The notes under the pieces are model-generated. The model searched no databases, was not told where the DNA came from, and saw only the letters and a list, made by a program, of their open reading frames with translations. From Prevotella sp. (GTDB taxonomy: Bacteria; Bacteroidota; Bacteroidia; Bacteroidales; Bacteroidaceae), in assembly GCA_017442765.1 (NCBI GenBank), contig JAFRZC010000228.1:1-11964 (forward strand): a stretch of DNA of 11,964 nucleotides, written 5' to 3'. The position numbers and the translations under genes were made by a program. Below are positions 1 through 6,419 of the stretch, piece by piece. Every line of letters begins with the position of its first letter. Position 1 is the stretch's first letter.

Positions 1-9
1 CAACTTTCT

Positions 10-42
10 GAAGTTATAGAAGTTACGTAGTTAAAGAAGTTA
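10..42. repeat. Degenerate GAAGTTA short tandem repeat
   Basis: GAAGTTA occurs at 10-16, 19-25 and 36-42, with a degenerate TAGTTAAA unit between the last two, giving a period of 8-9 bp. It lies just upstream of the first gene. I see no clear TAnnTTTG promoter box in positions 1-88, so the promoter of this gene cluster may lie before the window. The repeat is seen directly; no function is claimed. Confidence 0.5.
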
Positions 43-88
43 AGCCGATAGTTTTACCAACTATGACCTCCGAAATAACTCCTAAAAA

Positions 89-637
89 ATGTATATCGCT
101 CAGGAACTAAGAAAGAACAGCATTGCCGAATACCTGCTCTATATGTGGCAGGTGGAGGACACCATCCGCGCCTACGGCTGTAGCTTGTCGCGCATCCGCC
201 GTGAATATATCGACCGTTTTGACTATACCGACGAGCAAAAAGAAGAAATGCTCGACTGGTATGGCAATCTGGTGACGATGATGAACGGTGAGGGAAAGCG
301 CGAGGGCGGACATCTGCAAATCAACGAACTGGTGGTTCAAGATATGACCGAGCTTCACCTTCGTCTGCTCGAAAGCCCCAAGTTCCCGTTCTACTCGGCA
401 GAATACTATCGCGTGTTGCCGTTCATCGTGGAGCTTCGTAATAAGGGCGGCAAAAGCTATGGTGAGATAGAGACGTGCATGAATGCGCTTTACGGTACCA
501 TGTTGTTGAGACTGCAAAAGAAAAACGTCTCACCCGAAACAGCTCATGCCATTAAAGAAATAACCACATTCATTGGCATGCTCTCCGACTACTATAAAAA
601 AGACAAAGAAGAAGGACTCAAATTAGAAGAAGCATGA
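89..637 (+). CDS. DUF4924 family protein
   Basis: This 182-residue soluble protein has no signal peptide or membrane segment. It is rich in charged and aromatic residues and probably all-helical, beginning MYIAQELRKNSIAEYLLYMW with an ED-TIR segment after it. From memory it matches DUF4924, a Bacteroidota family of unknown function often found next to rfbD and prfC. The stop TGA (635-637) overlaps the rfbD start ATG (634-636), so the two genes are very likely translationally coupled. ATG at 89 follows an A-rich stretch typical of starts in this phylum. The biochemical role is unknown; the overlap is the only functional hint. The coding call is secure and the family name is by recognition, not search. 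Confidence 0.88.
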   Translation: MYIAQELRKNSIAEYLLYMWQVEDTIRAYGCSLSRIRREYIDRFDYTDEQKEEMLDWYGNLVTMMNGEGKREGGHLQINELVVQDMTELHLRLLESPKFPFYSAEYYRVLPFIVELRNKGGKSYGEIETCMNALYGTMLLRLQKKNVSPETAHAIKEITTFIGMLSDYYKKDKEEGLKLEEA

Positions 638-1497
638 ATATACTGATTACCGGTTGCAACGGGCAGTTGGGCAATGAGATGCAACTGCTTGAGAGACAAC
701 ACCCCGAACATACGTTTTTCAACACTGACGTTCAAGAGCTCGACATCACCGACCGCGAGGCTATTGAGGCTTTCGTCGCGGACAATGCCATCGACGGCAT
801 AGTGAACTGTGCCGCCTATACCGCCGTCGATAAAGCCGAGGACAACGAGGCACTCTGCACGCTGCTCAATGCCGAGGCGCCCGCCTATCTGGCTCATGCC
901 ATAGGACAGCGCGGCGGATGGATGATTCAGATTTCAACAGACTATGTGTTCGACGGAACAAACCACACACCATACACGGAAGACGAGGAGACCTGTCCCA
1001 ACAGTGTCTATGGGCGCACAAAGCTTGTCGGCGAGCTCAACGTGCTGAAACTCTGTCCGAAGTCAGTCATCATCCGCACGGCATGGCTCTACTCTACCTT
1101 CGGCAACAATTTTGTCAAGACGATGATCCGCCTCGGACGTGAGCGCGAGGAGCTGGGGGTGGTCTTCGACCAGATAGGCACCCCGACCTACGCCCGCGAC
1201 CTTGCATCGGCCATATTCAGCATCATTGAGCATGGCATCGTACCTGGGACCTATCATTTCTCGAACTAGGGAGTCTGCTCGTGGTACGATTTTACCAAGG
1301 CCATCCACAGGATTGCTGGAATCGACTCGTGCCATGTTCGTCCGCTTCACACGAGCGAATACCCCACCCCGGCCAGCCGCCCGCCCTACTCCGTTCTCGA
1401 CAAGACGAAAATCAAAAATACCTACAACATCACTATTCCTTATTGGGAAGACAGTCTGAGGATGTGTTGCGCTTTGCTAATGAATAATGGGGAGTGA
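634..1497 (+). pseudogene. rfbD: dTDP-4-dehydrorhamnose reductase, interrupted by an in-frame TAG
   Basis: RfbD/RmlD reduces dTDP-4-dehydro-L-rhamnose to dTDP-L-rhamnose with NAD(P)H, the last step in making the rhamnose donor for surface polysaccharides. The fold is an extended SDR: the GxxGxxG nucleotide loop is at residues 7-13 and the catalytic YxxxK is Y126 and K130. The frame from 634 reads cleanly to HFSN and then meets TAG at 1267-1269 (codon 212). The same frame continues without further stops through GVCSWYDFTKAIHRIAG, RPPYSVLDKTKIK and a YWEDSL segment to TGA at 1495-1497. Read through, it is 287 codons, the normal length for the family. Homologues usually have Glu where the TAG sits, so a single GAG-to-TAG change explains it. 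The truncated 211-residue product would keep the Rossmann domain but lose the C-terminal substrate-binding part. Options are a recent nonsense mutation, a sequencing or assembly error, or amber suppression. It overlaps the DUF4924 stop upstream. Confidence 0.88.
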
Positions 1498-1534
1498 AAG
1501 GGATAGAAAGGGAAGTGAAAGGGATAGAAAGGGA
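1493..1534 (+). repeat. Perfect 21-bp tandem duplication over the rfbD stop codon
   Basis: Positions 1493-1513 and 1514-1534 are identical 21-bp copies of a purine-rich sequence (AGTGAAAGGG, then ATAGAAAGGGA). The first copy contains the rfbD TGA at 1495-1497. The second copy adds non-coding spacer before prfC. It has the look of replication slippage; no function is evident. Confidence 0.85.
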
Positions 1535-1551
1535 CGATAGTTATTCTAATC

Positions 1552-1585
1552 ATAATTATCAATTATCAATTATTAATTATCAATT
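1552..1585 (+). repeat. AT-rich AATTATC/AATTATT repeat leader of prfC
   Basis: Four imperfect AATTATC- or AATTATT-type heptads run directly into the prfC ATG. There is no Shine-Dalgarno sequence; AT-rich unstructured leaders are usual for translation initiation in Bacteroidota. The 88-bp spacer 1498-1585 holds only this and the 21-bp duplication. I see no clear terminator or promoter, so prfC may be cotranscribed with rfbD. Confidence 0.5.
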
Positions 1586-3157
1586 ATGAGCAATGAGATA
1601 GAACGCCGACGGACATTCGCCATCATCAGCCACCCCGACGCAGGAAAGACCACTCTGACCGAAAAGTTCCTGCTTTTCGGCGGGCAGATACAAGTGGCGG
1701 GAGCCGTCAAGAGCAACAAGATACGCAAGACGGCCACGAGCGACTGGATGGACATAGAGAAGCAGCGTGGCATCTCGGTCTCCACATCGGTCATGGAATT
1801 CGACTATCTGGATTATAAAATCAACATCCTCGACACGCCTGGGCACCAAGACTTTGCCGAAGACACCTTCCGCACGCTGACCGCCGTTGACTCTGCCATT
1901 ATCGTTGTCGATGGCGCCAAAGGTGTGGAGACACAGACACGGAAGCTGATGGAGGTATGCCGCATGCGCCAGACGCCCGTCATCATCTTCATCAACAAGA
2001 TGGATCGCGAGGGGCGCGACCCCTTCGACCTGCTCGACGAACTGGAGGAAGAACTGAAAATCAAGGTACGTCCGCTCTCCTGGCCCATCAACCAAGGCGC
2101 CAAGTTCAAGGGCGTTTACAACATCTACGAGCAGAAGCTCGACCTCTTCAAGCCCGATAAGCAACGGGTAACCGAAAAGGTGGAGGTTGAGATAGAGAGC
2201 AAAGAACTGGAAACGCAAGTAGGCGAACAAGATGCCCATCAGCTTCGCGACGACCTTGAGCTTGTTGACGGGGTCTATCCCGAGTTTGAAGTAGAAACCT
2301 ACAGAAAGGCCGAGGTCGCTCCCGTCTTCTTCGGCTCGGCACTCAACAACTTCGGTGTTCAGGAACTGCTCAACTGTTTCGTAGAGATAGCCCCCTCACC
2401 GCGTCCTACAATGGCAGAGGAACGCGAGGTCACACCTGAGGAGCCTCGTTTCACAGGTTTCATCTTCAAGATTACCGCCAACATCGACCCGAACCATCGC
2501 TCGTGCATCGCCTTCTGCAAGGTGTGCTCCGGCCGCTTCCAGCGCAATCAGCCCTATCTGCACGTCCGCCAGGGCAAGACACTTCGTTTCACCTCGCCCA
2601 CGCAGTTCATGGCGCAGCGCAAATCAACCATCGACGAGGCATGGGCAGGCGATATCGTAGGTCTGCCCGACACGGGCGGCATCTTTAAAATCGGCGACAC
2701 GCTGACGGAGGGCGAACAGTTGCACTTCCGAGGGCTGCCCTCGTTCTCGCCTGAGATGTTCAAATACATCGAGAACGACGACCCCATGAAGTCAAAACAA
2801 CTGGAGAAAGGCATCCAGCAACTCATGGACGAGGGCGTCGCGCAGCTTTTTGTCAACCAGTTCAACGGACGGAAGATTATAGGCACGGTCGGACAACTTC
2901 AGTTCGAGGTTATCCAGTACAGACTTGAGCATGAGTACAACGCCCGTTGCCGGTGGGAGCCCGTACACCTGTATAAAGCCTGCTGGATAGAAGCCGACCA
3001 CGATGCCGACTTGGAGGCCTTCAAAAAACGGAAATATCAGTATATGGCGAAGGACCGCGAGGGTCGTGACGTATTCCTTGCCGACTCGGGCTATGTGCTC
3101 TCGATGGCTCAACAAGACTTTGAGCACATCCGCTTCCATTTCACGAGCGAGTTCTAA
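1586..3157 (+). CDS. prfC: Peptide chain release factor 3 (RF3)
   Basis: RF3 is the class II, GTP-hydrolysing release factor that removes RF1/RF2 from the ribosome after peptide release. The 523 residues match the usual length of about 525-530. The translational GTPase G-domain is complete: P-loop HPDAGKTT at residues 16-23 (K21, T22), G3 DTPGH at 83-87 and G4 NKMD at 137-140. It is followed by an RF3-type insertion and domains II/III, including a [12 protein letters not shown] segment, where RF3 differs from EF-G. ATG at 1586 is the start because the family begins [20 protein letters not shown] with only a short lead. The gene is convergent with the UpxY gene, with four bases between their ends and no hairpin. 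It lies immediately downstream of the amber-interrupted rfbD; RF3 activity affects termination efficiency, but any link here is speculation. Confidence 0.97.
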   Translation: MSNEIERRRTFAIISHPDAGKTTLTEKFLLFGGQIQVAGAVKSNKIRKTATSDWMDIEKQRGISVSTSVMEFDYLDYKINILDTPGHQDFAEDTFRTLTAVDSAIIVVDGAKGVETQTRKLMEVCRMRQTPVIIFINKMDREGRDPFDLLDELEEELKIKVRPLSWPINQGAKFKGVYNIYEQKLDLFKPDKQRVTEKVEVEIESKELETQVGEQDAHQLRDDLELVDGVYPEFEVETYRKAEVAPVFFGSALNNFGVQELLNCFVEIAPSPRPTMAEEREVTPEEPRFTGFIFKITANIDPNHRSCIAFCKVCSGRFQRNQPYLHVRQGKTLRFTSPTQFMAQRKSTIDEAWAGDIVGLPDTGGIFKIGDTLTEGEQLHFRGLPSFSPEMFKYIENDDPMKSKQLEKGIQQLMDEGVAQLFVNQFNGRKIIGTVGQLQFEVIQYRLEHEYNARCRWEPVHLYKACWIEADHDADLEAFKKRKYQYMAKDREGRDVFLADSGYVLSMAQQDFEHIRFHFTSEF

Positions 3158-3161
3158 AGTC

Positions 3162-3746
3162 TCACCCCATTGCCTTGCAGCACCAGCGCGATACTTTCAG
3201 CATCACACCCATGCCCGGAACCTCTTTCAAGAGATAGTATTTCTTCGACGAGCGCACGAGTTTGCCCGTCATTCCTTTCAGCGGGCCGTGTGTGACCACG
3301 ACGGGCATGCCAACCTTCAACTTCGCCTCATCCTCAGAAAGGTATTTCTTCATGGTAATCTCAGGATTGCACATGGTCTGGAACTCGCGCATCTGCGTGT
3401 GGGGTATCTCGTAGAAATCGCGCGACTCCTTGCTCTTCCGCATCACCACCATCTTGAACTGGCCGTCCATGACGAGTTTTTTCAACGCACTCCCCTCGTC
3501 CTGCTTCTTCACGAAGACAAGATTGCGCACAACGGGCTTGAGCTTACGGCGGCGACGGTTCTCCTTGTCAACATAATCGACCCACTCCATCGGGATGAAG
3601 ATTTCCTGCCCCTGCTCTCTGAAATAGTCGGCTACGGCCTCGGTCTTCAGCGTGAAAAGACGCACGGCGTACCAAGAGCTGTGGTCATCCTCAGCCTGTA
3701 CCGCGAATTGCATCCCGCCCTCTGCGTCGAAAGGATTATTCATCAT
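3162..3746 (-). CDS. UpxY/NusG-like transcription antiterminator
   Basis: The protein has a NusG N-terminal (NGN) domain starting at WYAVRLFTLK (W25 from this start) and running through VRNLVFVKK. A C-terminal KOW segment follows (LKVGMPVVVTHGPLKGMTGKL). That is the architecture of UpxY proteins, NusG paralogues that let RNA polymerase read through early termination in capsule operons of Bacteroides. Here it is an orphan: no capsule locus follows, and rfbD is the only sugar gene nearby. The start is uncertain. A TTG at 3755 opens the frame, ATGs occur at 3746 and 3743, and another ATG at 3713 is preceded on its strand by a G-rich AGAGGGCGGG. A promoter-like box at 3753-3760 would make the 3746 start nearly leaderless and the 3713 start a normal short leader. 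The product is about 183-195 residues with stop TGA. It is convergent with prfC. Confidence 0.85.
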   Translation of the reverse strand: MMNNPFDAEGGMQFAVQAEDDHSSWYAVRLFTLKTEAVADYFREQGQEIFIPMEWVDYVDKENRRRRKLKPVVRNLVFVKKQDEGSALKKLVMDGQFKMVVMRKSKESRDFYEIPHTQMREFQTMCNPEITMKKYLSEDEAKLKVGMPVVVTHGPLKGMTGKLVRSSKKYYLLKEVPGMGVMLKVSRWCCKAMG

Positions 3747-3752
3747 TGGCTG

Positions 3753-3760
3753 CAAAGATA
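3753..3760 (-). promoter_or_regulatory. TAnnTTTG -7 box for the UpxY gene
   Basis: On the minus strand this reads TATCTTTG, matching the Bacteroidota -7 consensus TAnnTTTG. Transcription would begin around 3749-3746, almost at the first ATG codons of the UpxY gene. The gene is therefore either near-leaderless or starts at the internal ATG at 3713. Confidence 0.55.
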
Positions 3761-3762
3761 GT

Positions 3763-3796
3763 GATTTTTAGCGAAAATCTTTCATCTTTAATGAAA
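3763..3796. promoter_or_regulatory. Two short dyads between the divergent promoters
   Basis: GATTTT (3763-3768) is inverted as AAAATC (3774-3779), and TTTCAT (3780-3785) as ATGAAA (3791-3796). They sit side by side between the two divergent -7 boxes, and the second dyad covers the expected -33 region of the dcuB promoter. The position suits an operator. AT-rich sequence forms such dyads easily, so this is a weak call. Confidence 0.3.
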
Positions 3797-3811
3797 AAAT
3801 CATTACCTTTG
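3780..3811 (+). promoter_or_regulatory. Promoter for the C4-dicarboxylate transporter gene
   Basis: TACCTTTG at 3804-3811 fits the TAnnTTTG -7 consensus. A TTTC at 3780-3783 lies 20 bp upstream, where a TTTG-like -33 element is expected. The leader would be about 60 nt. It contains a four-codon open frame, ATG to TAA, at 3832-3846, whose significance is unknown. Confidence 0.6.
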
Positions 3812-3876
3812 CAACCATCAACCCCGAAACAATGGAACAAACTTAAATCATTCATAACAAAAAACCTTACAACATT

Positions 3877-5247
3877 ATGACAATTACAATGATTATCCAG
3901 CTACTCATCGTATTACTGGCTTTGTGGGTAGGCTCACGCTATGGAAGCCTCGCCCTTGGTGCGATCTCGGGTATCGGCCTTGCCATTCTCGTCTTCGGAT
4001 GGGGATTGAAGCCCGGCACTCCCCCGACCGACGTCATCTACATCATCATCGCCGCCGTGACCTGCGCCGGTGTCTTGCAGGCATCGGGCGGAATGGACTG
4101 GATGATACAGGTGGCTGAAAAGCTGCTTCGCAAGCATCCCGACCGCATTACCTTCCTTGCGCCCCTCTGCACTTTCTTCCTGACCGTGCTCGTGGGCACC
4201 GGACATGTGGTTTACACGCTGATGCCCATCATCTGCGACATCGCCCTGAAGAAGGGCATCCGTCCCGAACGTCCTTGCGGAGTGGCCTCCATCGCATCGC
4301 AGGTAGGCATCACCTGCTCGCCCATCGCCGCCGCCGTCGTGGCCTTCTCGGCCATCTCCGCCCAGAACAATTACGAGGTGAGCAACCTGCAAATCATCAT
4401 GGTGACCATTCCTGCCTGTCTCTGCGGTCTTATTGCGGCATCGGTCGCATCCTACCGGCGTGGTAAGGACCTCGACAAAGACCCCGAGTTCCAGAAGAAA
4501 CTGCAAGACCCCGCACAACGGGAGTTCATCTACGGCGGATCAGCCACCACGCTCAACAAGAAGATTACGCCCGAGGCCCGTCGCGCCGTCTATGTGTTCC
4601 TTACCGCGCTGGGCATCATCGTGCTGTTCTCACTGCTGCAGATGTTCGACCACAACATCCTGCCCGTCTATGAGACCGAGAAAGGACCGAAACCGCTGGC
4701 CATGAACCTCGTCATCCAGATTATCATGATCTCCGCCGCCGCACTGATGATCATCTTCTGTAAGGCCAAACCGAAGAAAGCCGTCGGAGGCGCTGTTTGG
4801 CAAAGCGGCATGGTAGCCGTCGTGGCCATCTACGGCATCGCGTGGCTTGCCGACACCTATTTCTCCAACTATATGCCCGAGATGCAGGCCATGCTGAAAG
4901 ACCTTGTGTCCGCCCATCCCTGGACCATCGCCATCGCTTTCTTCCTCGTCTCGGTGCTCATCAACTCTCAAGGTGCCGTCGTCGTCGCCATGCTTCCCCT
5001 CGCCTACTCGCTCGGCATCGAAGGCTGGATATTGCTCGGCGTGCTGCCCAGCGTCTATGGCTACTTCTTCATCCCCAACTATCCGAGCGACATCGCCACC
5101 GTGAACTTCGACCGAAGCGGAACAACCGTCATCGGCAAATACCTGCTCAACCACTCGTTCATGATGCCAGGCCTCATCAGCGTATTCACCAGTACCATCG
5201 TGGCCTACTGCATCTCCTACCTGCTTCACAGCATGGGAACCATCTGA
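3877..5247 (+). CDS. dcuB: Anaerobic C4-dicarboxylate transporter (DcuA/DcuB family)
   Basis: This is an inner-membrane carrier for fumarate, malate, aspartate and succinate; in fumarate respiration it typically exchanges external dicarboxylate for succinate. The 456 residues are strongly hydrophobic, with about ten to twelve membrane segments. Family signatures are QASGGMDWMIQVAEKLLRKHP, the GTGHVVYTLMPII segment, RPERP followed by ASIASQVGITCSP, and NYPSDIATVNFDRSGTT near the C-terminus. ATG at 3877 is the upstream of two close starts (the other is M5). It has its own promoter and a strong terminator at 5374-5415, so it is probably monocistronic. dcuA and dcuB cannot be told apart from sequence reading alone; the symbol is the more usual label for this role. 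No two-component regulator is adjacent. Confidence 0.93.
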   Translation: MTITMIIQLLIVLLALWVGSRYGSLALGAISGIGLAILVFGWGLKPGTPPTDVIYIIIAAVTCAGVLQASGGMDWMIQVAEKLLRKHPDRITFLAPLCTFFLTVLVGTGHVVYTLMPIICDIALKKGIRPERPCGVASIASQVGITCSPIAAAVVAFSAISAQNNYEVSNLQIIMVTIPACLCGLIAASVASYRRGKDLDKDPEFQKKLQDPAQREFIYGGSATTLNKKITPEARRAVYVFLTALGIIVLFSLLQMFDHNILPVYETEKGPKPLAMNLVIQIIMISAAALMIIFCKAKPKKAVGGAVWQSGMVAVVAIYGIAWLADTYFSNYMPEMQAMLKDLVSAHPWTIAIAFFLVSVLINSQGAVVVAMLPLAYSLGIEGWILLGVLPSVYGYFFIPNYPSDIATVNFDRSGTTVIGKYLLNHSFMMPGLISVFTSTIVAYCISYLLHSMGTI

Positions 5248-5301
5248 CGGTATTTTATTCCACATCGTTCCTTGACAGCGCGAATAATAATTCAAGCGAA
5301 A

Positions 5302-5338
5302 TGTTAAAACCAGCCGGTTTCCGCCGGGAATTTTAACA
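5302..5338. repeat. TGTTAAAA/TTTTAACA hairpin after dcuB
   Basis: Perfect 8-bp arms TGTTAAAA (5302-5309) and TTTTAACA (5331-5338) enclose a second small stem, CCGG (5314-5317) with CCGG (5324-5327). A hairpin with nearly the same outer arms recurs at 5681-5711, which suggests a dispersed element rather than only a terminator. It lacks a proper T tract. Confidence 0.6.
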
Positions 5339-5373
5339 CGCCTAAGCGCACGAAATCACCCCTGTGGATGATT

Positions 5374-5415
5374 ATCCCGCCCCAATCGCGATAAGCGATT
5401 ACGGGCGGGATTTTT
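5374..5415 (+). terminator. Intrinsic terminator of the dcuB transcript
   Basis: ATCCCGCCC (5374-5382) pairs with GGGCGGGAT (5403-5411). Inside it AATCGC (5384-5389) pairs with GCGATT (5395-5400) around a GATAA loop, with a small internal bulge. A run of five T follows (5411-5415). This is a textbook strong Rho-independent terminator in the right place. Confidence 0.9.
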
Positions 5416-5511
5416 GTATAAGACTGTATTTCAACTATTTGCATCGCCAGTTTTTCCTCGTCAGTCCATTTTTGCCCGCTTCAGGTTTGCAAACGATCGA
5501 GCGTTCACCTG

Positions 5512-5599
5512 CGAAACACAAGCTTTCGCCCCCCGAAACACGGTCTTTCGCATCCCGAAACATAAGCTTTCGCACCCCGAAACGTACTCTTTCAGAAAC
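5512..5599. repeat. Four tandem 22-bp units with internal dyads
   Basis: Units start with CGAAAC at 5512, 5534, 5556 and 5578, exactly 22 bp apart. Each has CGAAA and TTTC(G/A) arms around a 7-nt centre: CACAAGC, CACGGTC, CATAAGC and CGTACTC on the plus strand. Arms are conserved while centres and linkers vary. In unit 4 the outer pair is C-A on the plus strand but U-G in a minus-strand RNA, which hints that a minus-strand transcript is the structured one. Confidence 0.8.
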
Positions 5600-5616
5600 G
5601 AACGCTCGAGCGTTCG
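5599..5616. repeat. 18-bp perfect palindrome
   Basis: CGAACGCTC is followed directly by its reverse complement GAGCGTTCG. It closes the 22-bp array and forms the core of the right inverted repeat. As DNA it resembles a dimeric protein-binding site; as RNA it would be self-complementary. Confidence 0.9.
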
Positions 5617-5680
5617 CAAAATGAAGGGGCACGAAAGACATCGGGAAGCCATTTTTTTCACCTAAAAGCAGTCTTTTACA

Positions 5681-5711
5681 AATGTTAAACCGCCAGTTGG
5701 CATTTAACATT
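5681..5711. repeat. AATGTTAAA/TTTAACATT hairpin
   Basis: Perfect 9-bp arms at 5681-5689 and 5703-5711 enclose an inner GCC/GGC stem. The outer arms repeat those of the hairpin at 5302-5338, so the pair brackets the terminator and the 22-bp array. Confidence 0.7.
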
Positions 5712-5801
5712 CCCACCTGCGAAAGACATACCTCTCACTTCAGCATTTAAGTTCTGTTAACAAACTTGATTATTTTTCTTTGTTTTTATACGATTGTGCT
5801 G

Positions 5802-5809
5802 CGAAGTTA
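5802..5809 (-). promoter_or_regulatory. Possible minus-strand promoter facing the repeat element
   Basis: The 18 bp at 5799-5816 match 7396-7413, the proposed promoter of the sigma-factor operon, at 17 positions. On the minus strand the box reads TAACTTCG, one base off TAnnTTTG. It would transcribe leftwards through the TGTTAAA hairpin and the 22-bp array, where no gene is seen. Confidence 0.35.
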
Positions 5810-5829
5810 CAAAAAGTCATACTAATAAA

Positions 5830-5862
5830 CCCTCGGCAAGCCCGAAAATCGGGTGCCGAGGG
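5830..5862 (-). terminator. Intrinsic terminator of the sigma-factor operon
   Basis: CCCTCGGCA (5830-5838) pairs with TGCCGAGGG (5854-5862). Inside, CCCGA (5841-5845) pairs with TCGGG (5849-5853) around an AAA loop. On the minus strand the stem is followed by TTTATTAGT, fitting termination about 60 bases after the last gene of the operon. A weaker CTCAA/TTGAG stem lies at 5870-5885. Confidence 0.8.
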
Positions 5863-5917
5863 TGAAAGCCTCAACTTAGATTGAGAGTTTTTGTTAATAA
5901 GAGAGATTTTTATTATG

Positions 5918-6340
5918 TTATTTGCCACATTCCTCGTTCTTCATCTTTTCTTGCTGCTCCTTCTTTGTGAGCTTATACTCGATGACGAAGGATACGAGGA
6001 GACCAATTCCCATGCCTGCCGCGATAATGAGCCAGAAATAAATGTTGTGCTTGGGACTAATGTCGAGAAGGGCATCGCACAGGGTACCAAGACCTATGCC
6101 AACGAGTATGCATCCCCAGCGGAGACCGCTGTATTTGTCATTCTTCTTTGGCTGTTGCTCGATGAGTATTTTGGCTGTCTCGGCATCGATGCCTGCCTGA
6201 ATGAGTGCGAGTCGCACTTCGGTGTCGCGCCGTTTCTTCTTGATGTCGGTGATGAATCCCATCAAGATGGCCACAATAGGAATAAGGAGTGAGAGTGTTA
6301 CGGCAAGAATGCCGGCAATGTCATATCCATGCATATTCAT
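5918..6340 (-). CDS. Three-TM protein of DUF6249 type
   Basis: This 140-residue membrane protein has predicted hydrophobic segments at about residues 8-30, 73-91 and 100-121. A charged cytoplasm-like stretch lies between the first two (TDIKKKRRDTEVRLALIQAG-type, then an AETAKILIEQQPKK region), and the C-terminal tail is highly charged. The pattern matches DUF6249, a Bacteroidota family of unknown function often found with ECF sigma genes; the assignment is by recognition. It is the last gene of a probable three-gene operon with the small TM protein and the sigma factor, and ends at TAA before a strong terminator. A spacer of 79 bp (6341-6419) separates it from the gene upstream. A role as a membrane output or sensor of the sigma factor is inference only. 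Confidence 0.85.
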   Translation of the reverse strand: MNMHGYDIAGILAVTLSLLIPIVAILMGFITDIKKKRRDTEVRLALIQAGIDAETAKILIEQQPKKNDKYSGLRWGCILVGIGLGTLCDALLDISPKHNIYFWLIIAAGMGIGLLVSFVIEYKLTKKEQQEKMKNEECGK

Positions 6341-6378
6341 AATAATTGAGTTTTAAAGTTTAACATCTTGTGATTTTT

Positions 6379-6388
6379 AGAACGTTCT
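6379..6388. promoter_or_regulatory. AGAACGTTCT palindrome upstream of the DUF6249 gene
   Basis: A 10-bp perfect palindrome sits in the 79-bp spacer, about 40 bases before the start codon. On the minus strand no TAnnTTTG box accompanies it, so a separate promoter is not supported. GCCCGACGG also occurs twice on that strand, at about 6401-6410 and at the end of the upstream gene. Confidence 0.3.
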
Positions 6389-6419
6389 TTGTATATAAGA
6401 CCCGTCGGGCAATGTATTA

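Larger units (their letters stand above)
5486..5620. repeat. Structured intergenic element: 22-bp array inside inverted repeats
   Basis: TTTGCAAACGATCGAGCGTTC (5486-5506, 21 bp) is matched on the opposite strand by 5600-5620, with 19 of 21 bases identical. Between them lies an array of four 22-bp units (5512-5599). CACCTGCGAAA occurs at 5506-5516 and again at 5714-5724, and CGAAAGACAT at 5632-5641 and 5720-5729, so related sequence continues outside. No credible gene covers it: frames across it change with the repeat period, which is not a multiple of three. I do not recognise a named element. It sits in a 670-bp gene-free stretch (5248-5917). Confidence 0.75.

Noticed and set aside
634..1497. 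Genome-wide TAG reassignment
   Set aside because: No other gene in the window has an internal TAG, so TAG does not behave as a common sense codon here; an isolated event fits better.
1580..2239. 219-residue minus-strand frame inside prfC
   Set aside because: It is the antisense shadow of the RF3 G-domain; the motifs lie on the plus strand.
3003..3761. 252-residue plus-strand frame over the UpxY gene
   Set aside because: It is antisense to a gene with clear NGN and KOW domains and shows no recognisable protein.
3934..4518. Minus-strand frame rich in Gly, Asp and His inside dcuB
   Set aside because: Its composition is that of a membrane-protein gene read backwards.
4630..5295. 221-residue minus-strand frame at the end of dcuB
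   Set aside because: Antisense shadow of the transporter, with no independent signals.
5512..5599. CRISPR array
   Set aside because: The 22-bp units abut with no unique spacers, there are only four of them, and no cas gene is present.
5435..5716. 93-residue minus-strand gene across the repeats
   Set aside because: Its sequence is generated by the 22-bp units read in shifting frames, it crosses the inverted repeats, and it has no domain or RBS support.
5248..5917. tRNA or known riboswitch in the largest gap
   Set aside because: I found no cloverleaf, TTC-loop motif or familiar aptamer pattern; the structure seen is the repeat element and terminators.
5891..6292. 133-residue plus-strand frame over the DUF6249 gene
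   Set aside because: The minus-strand reading gives a coherent three-TM protein and an operon; this one does not.
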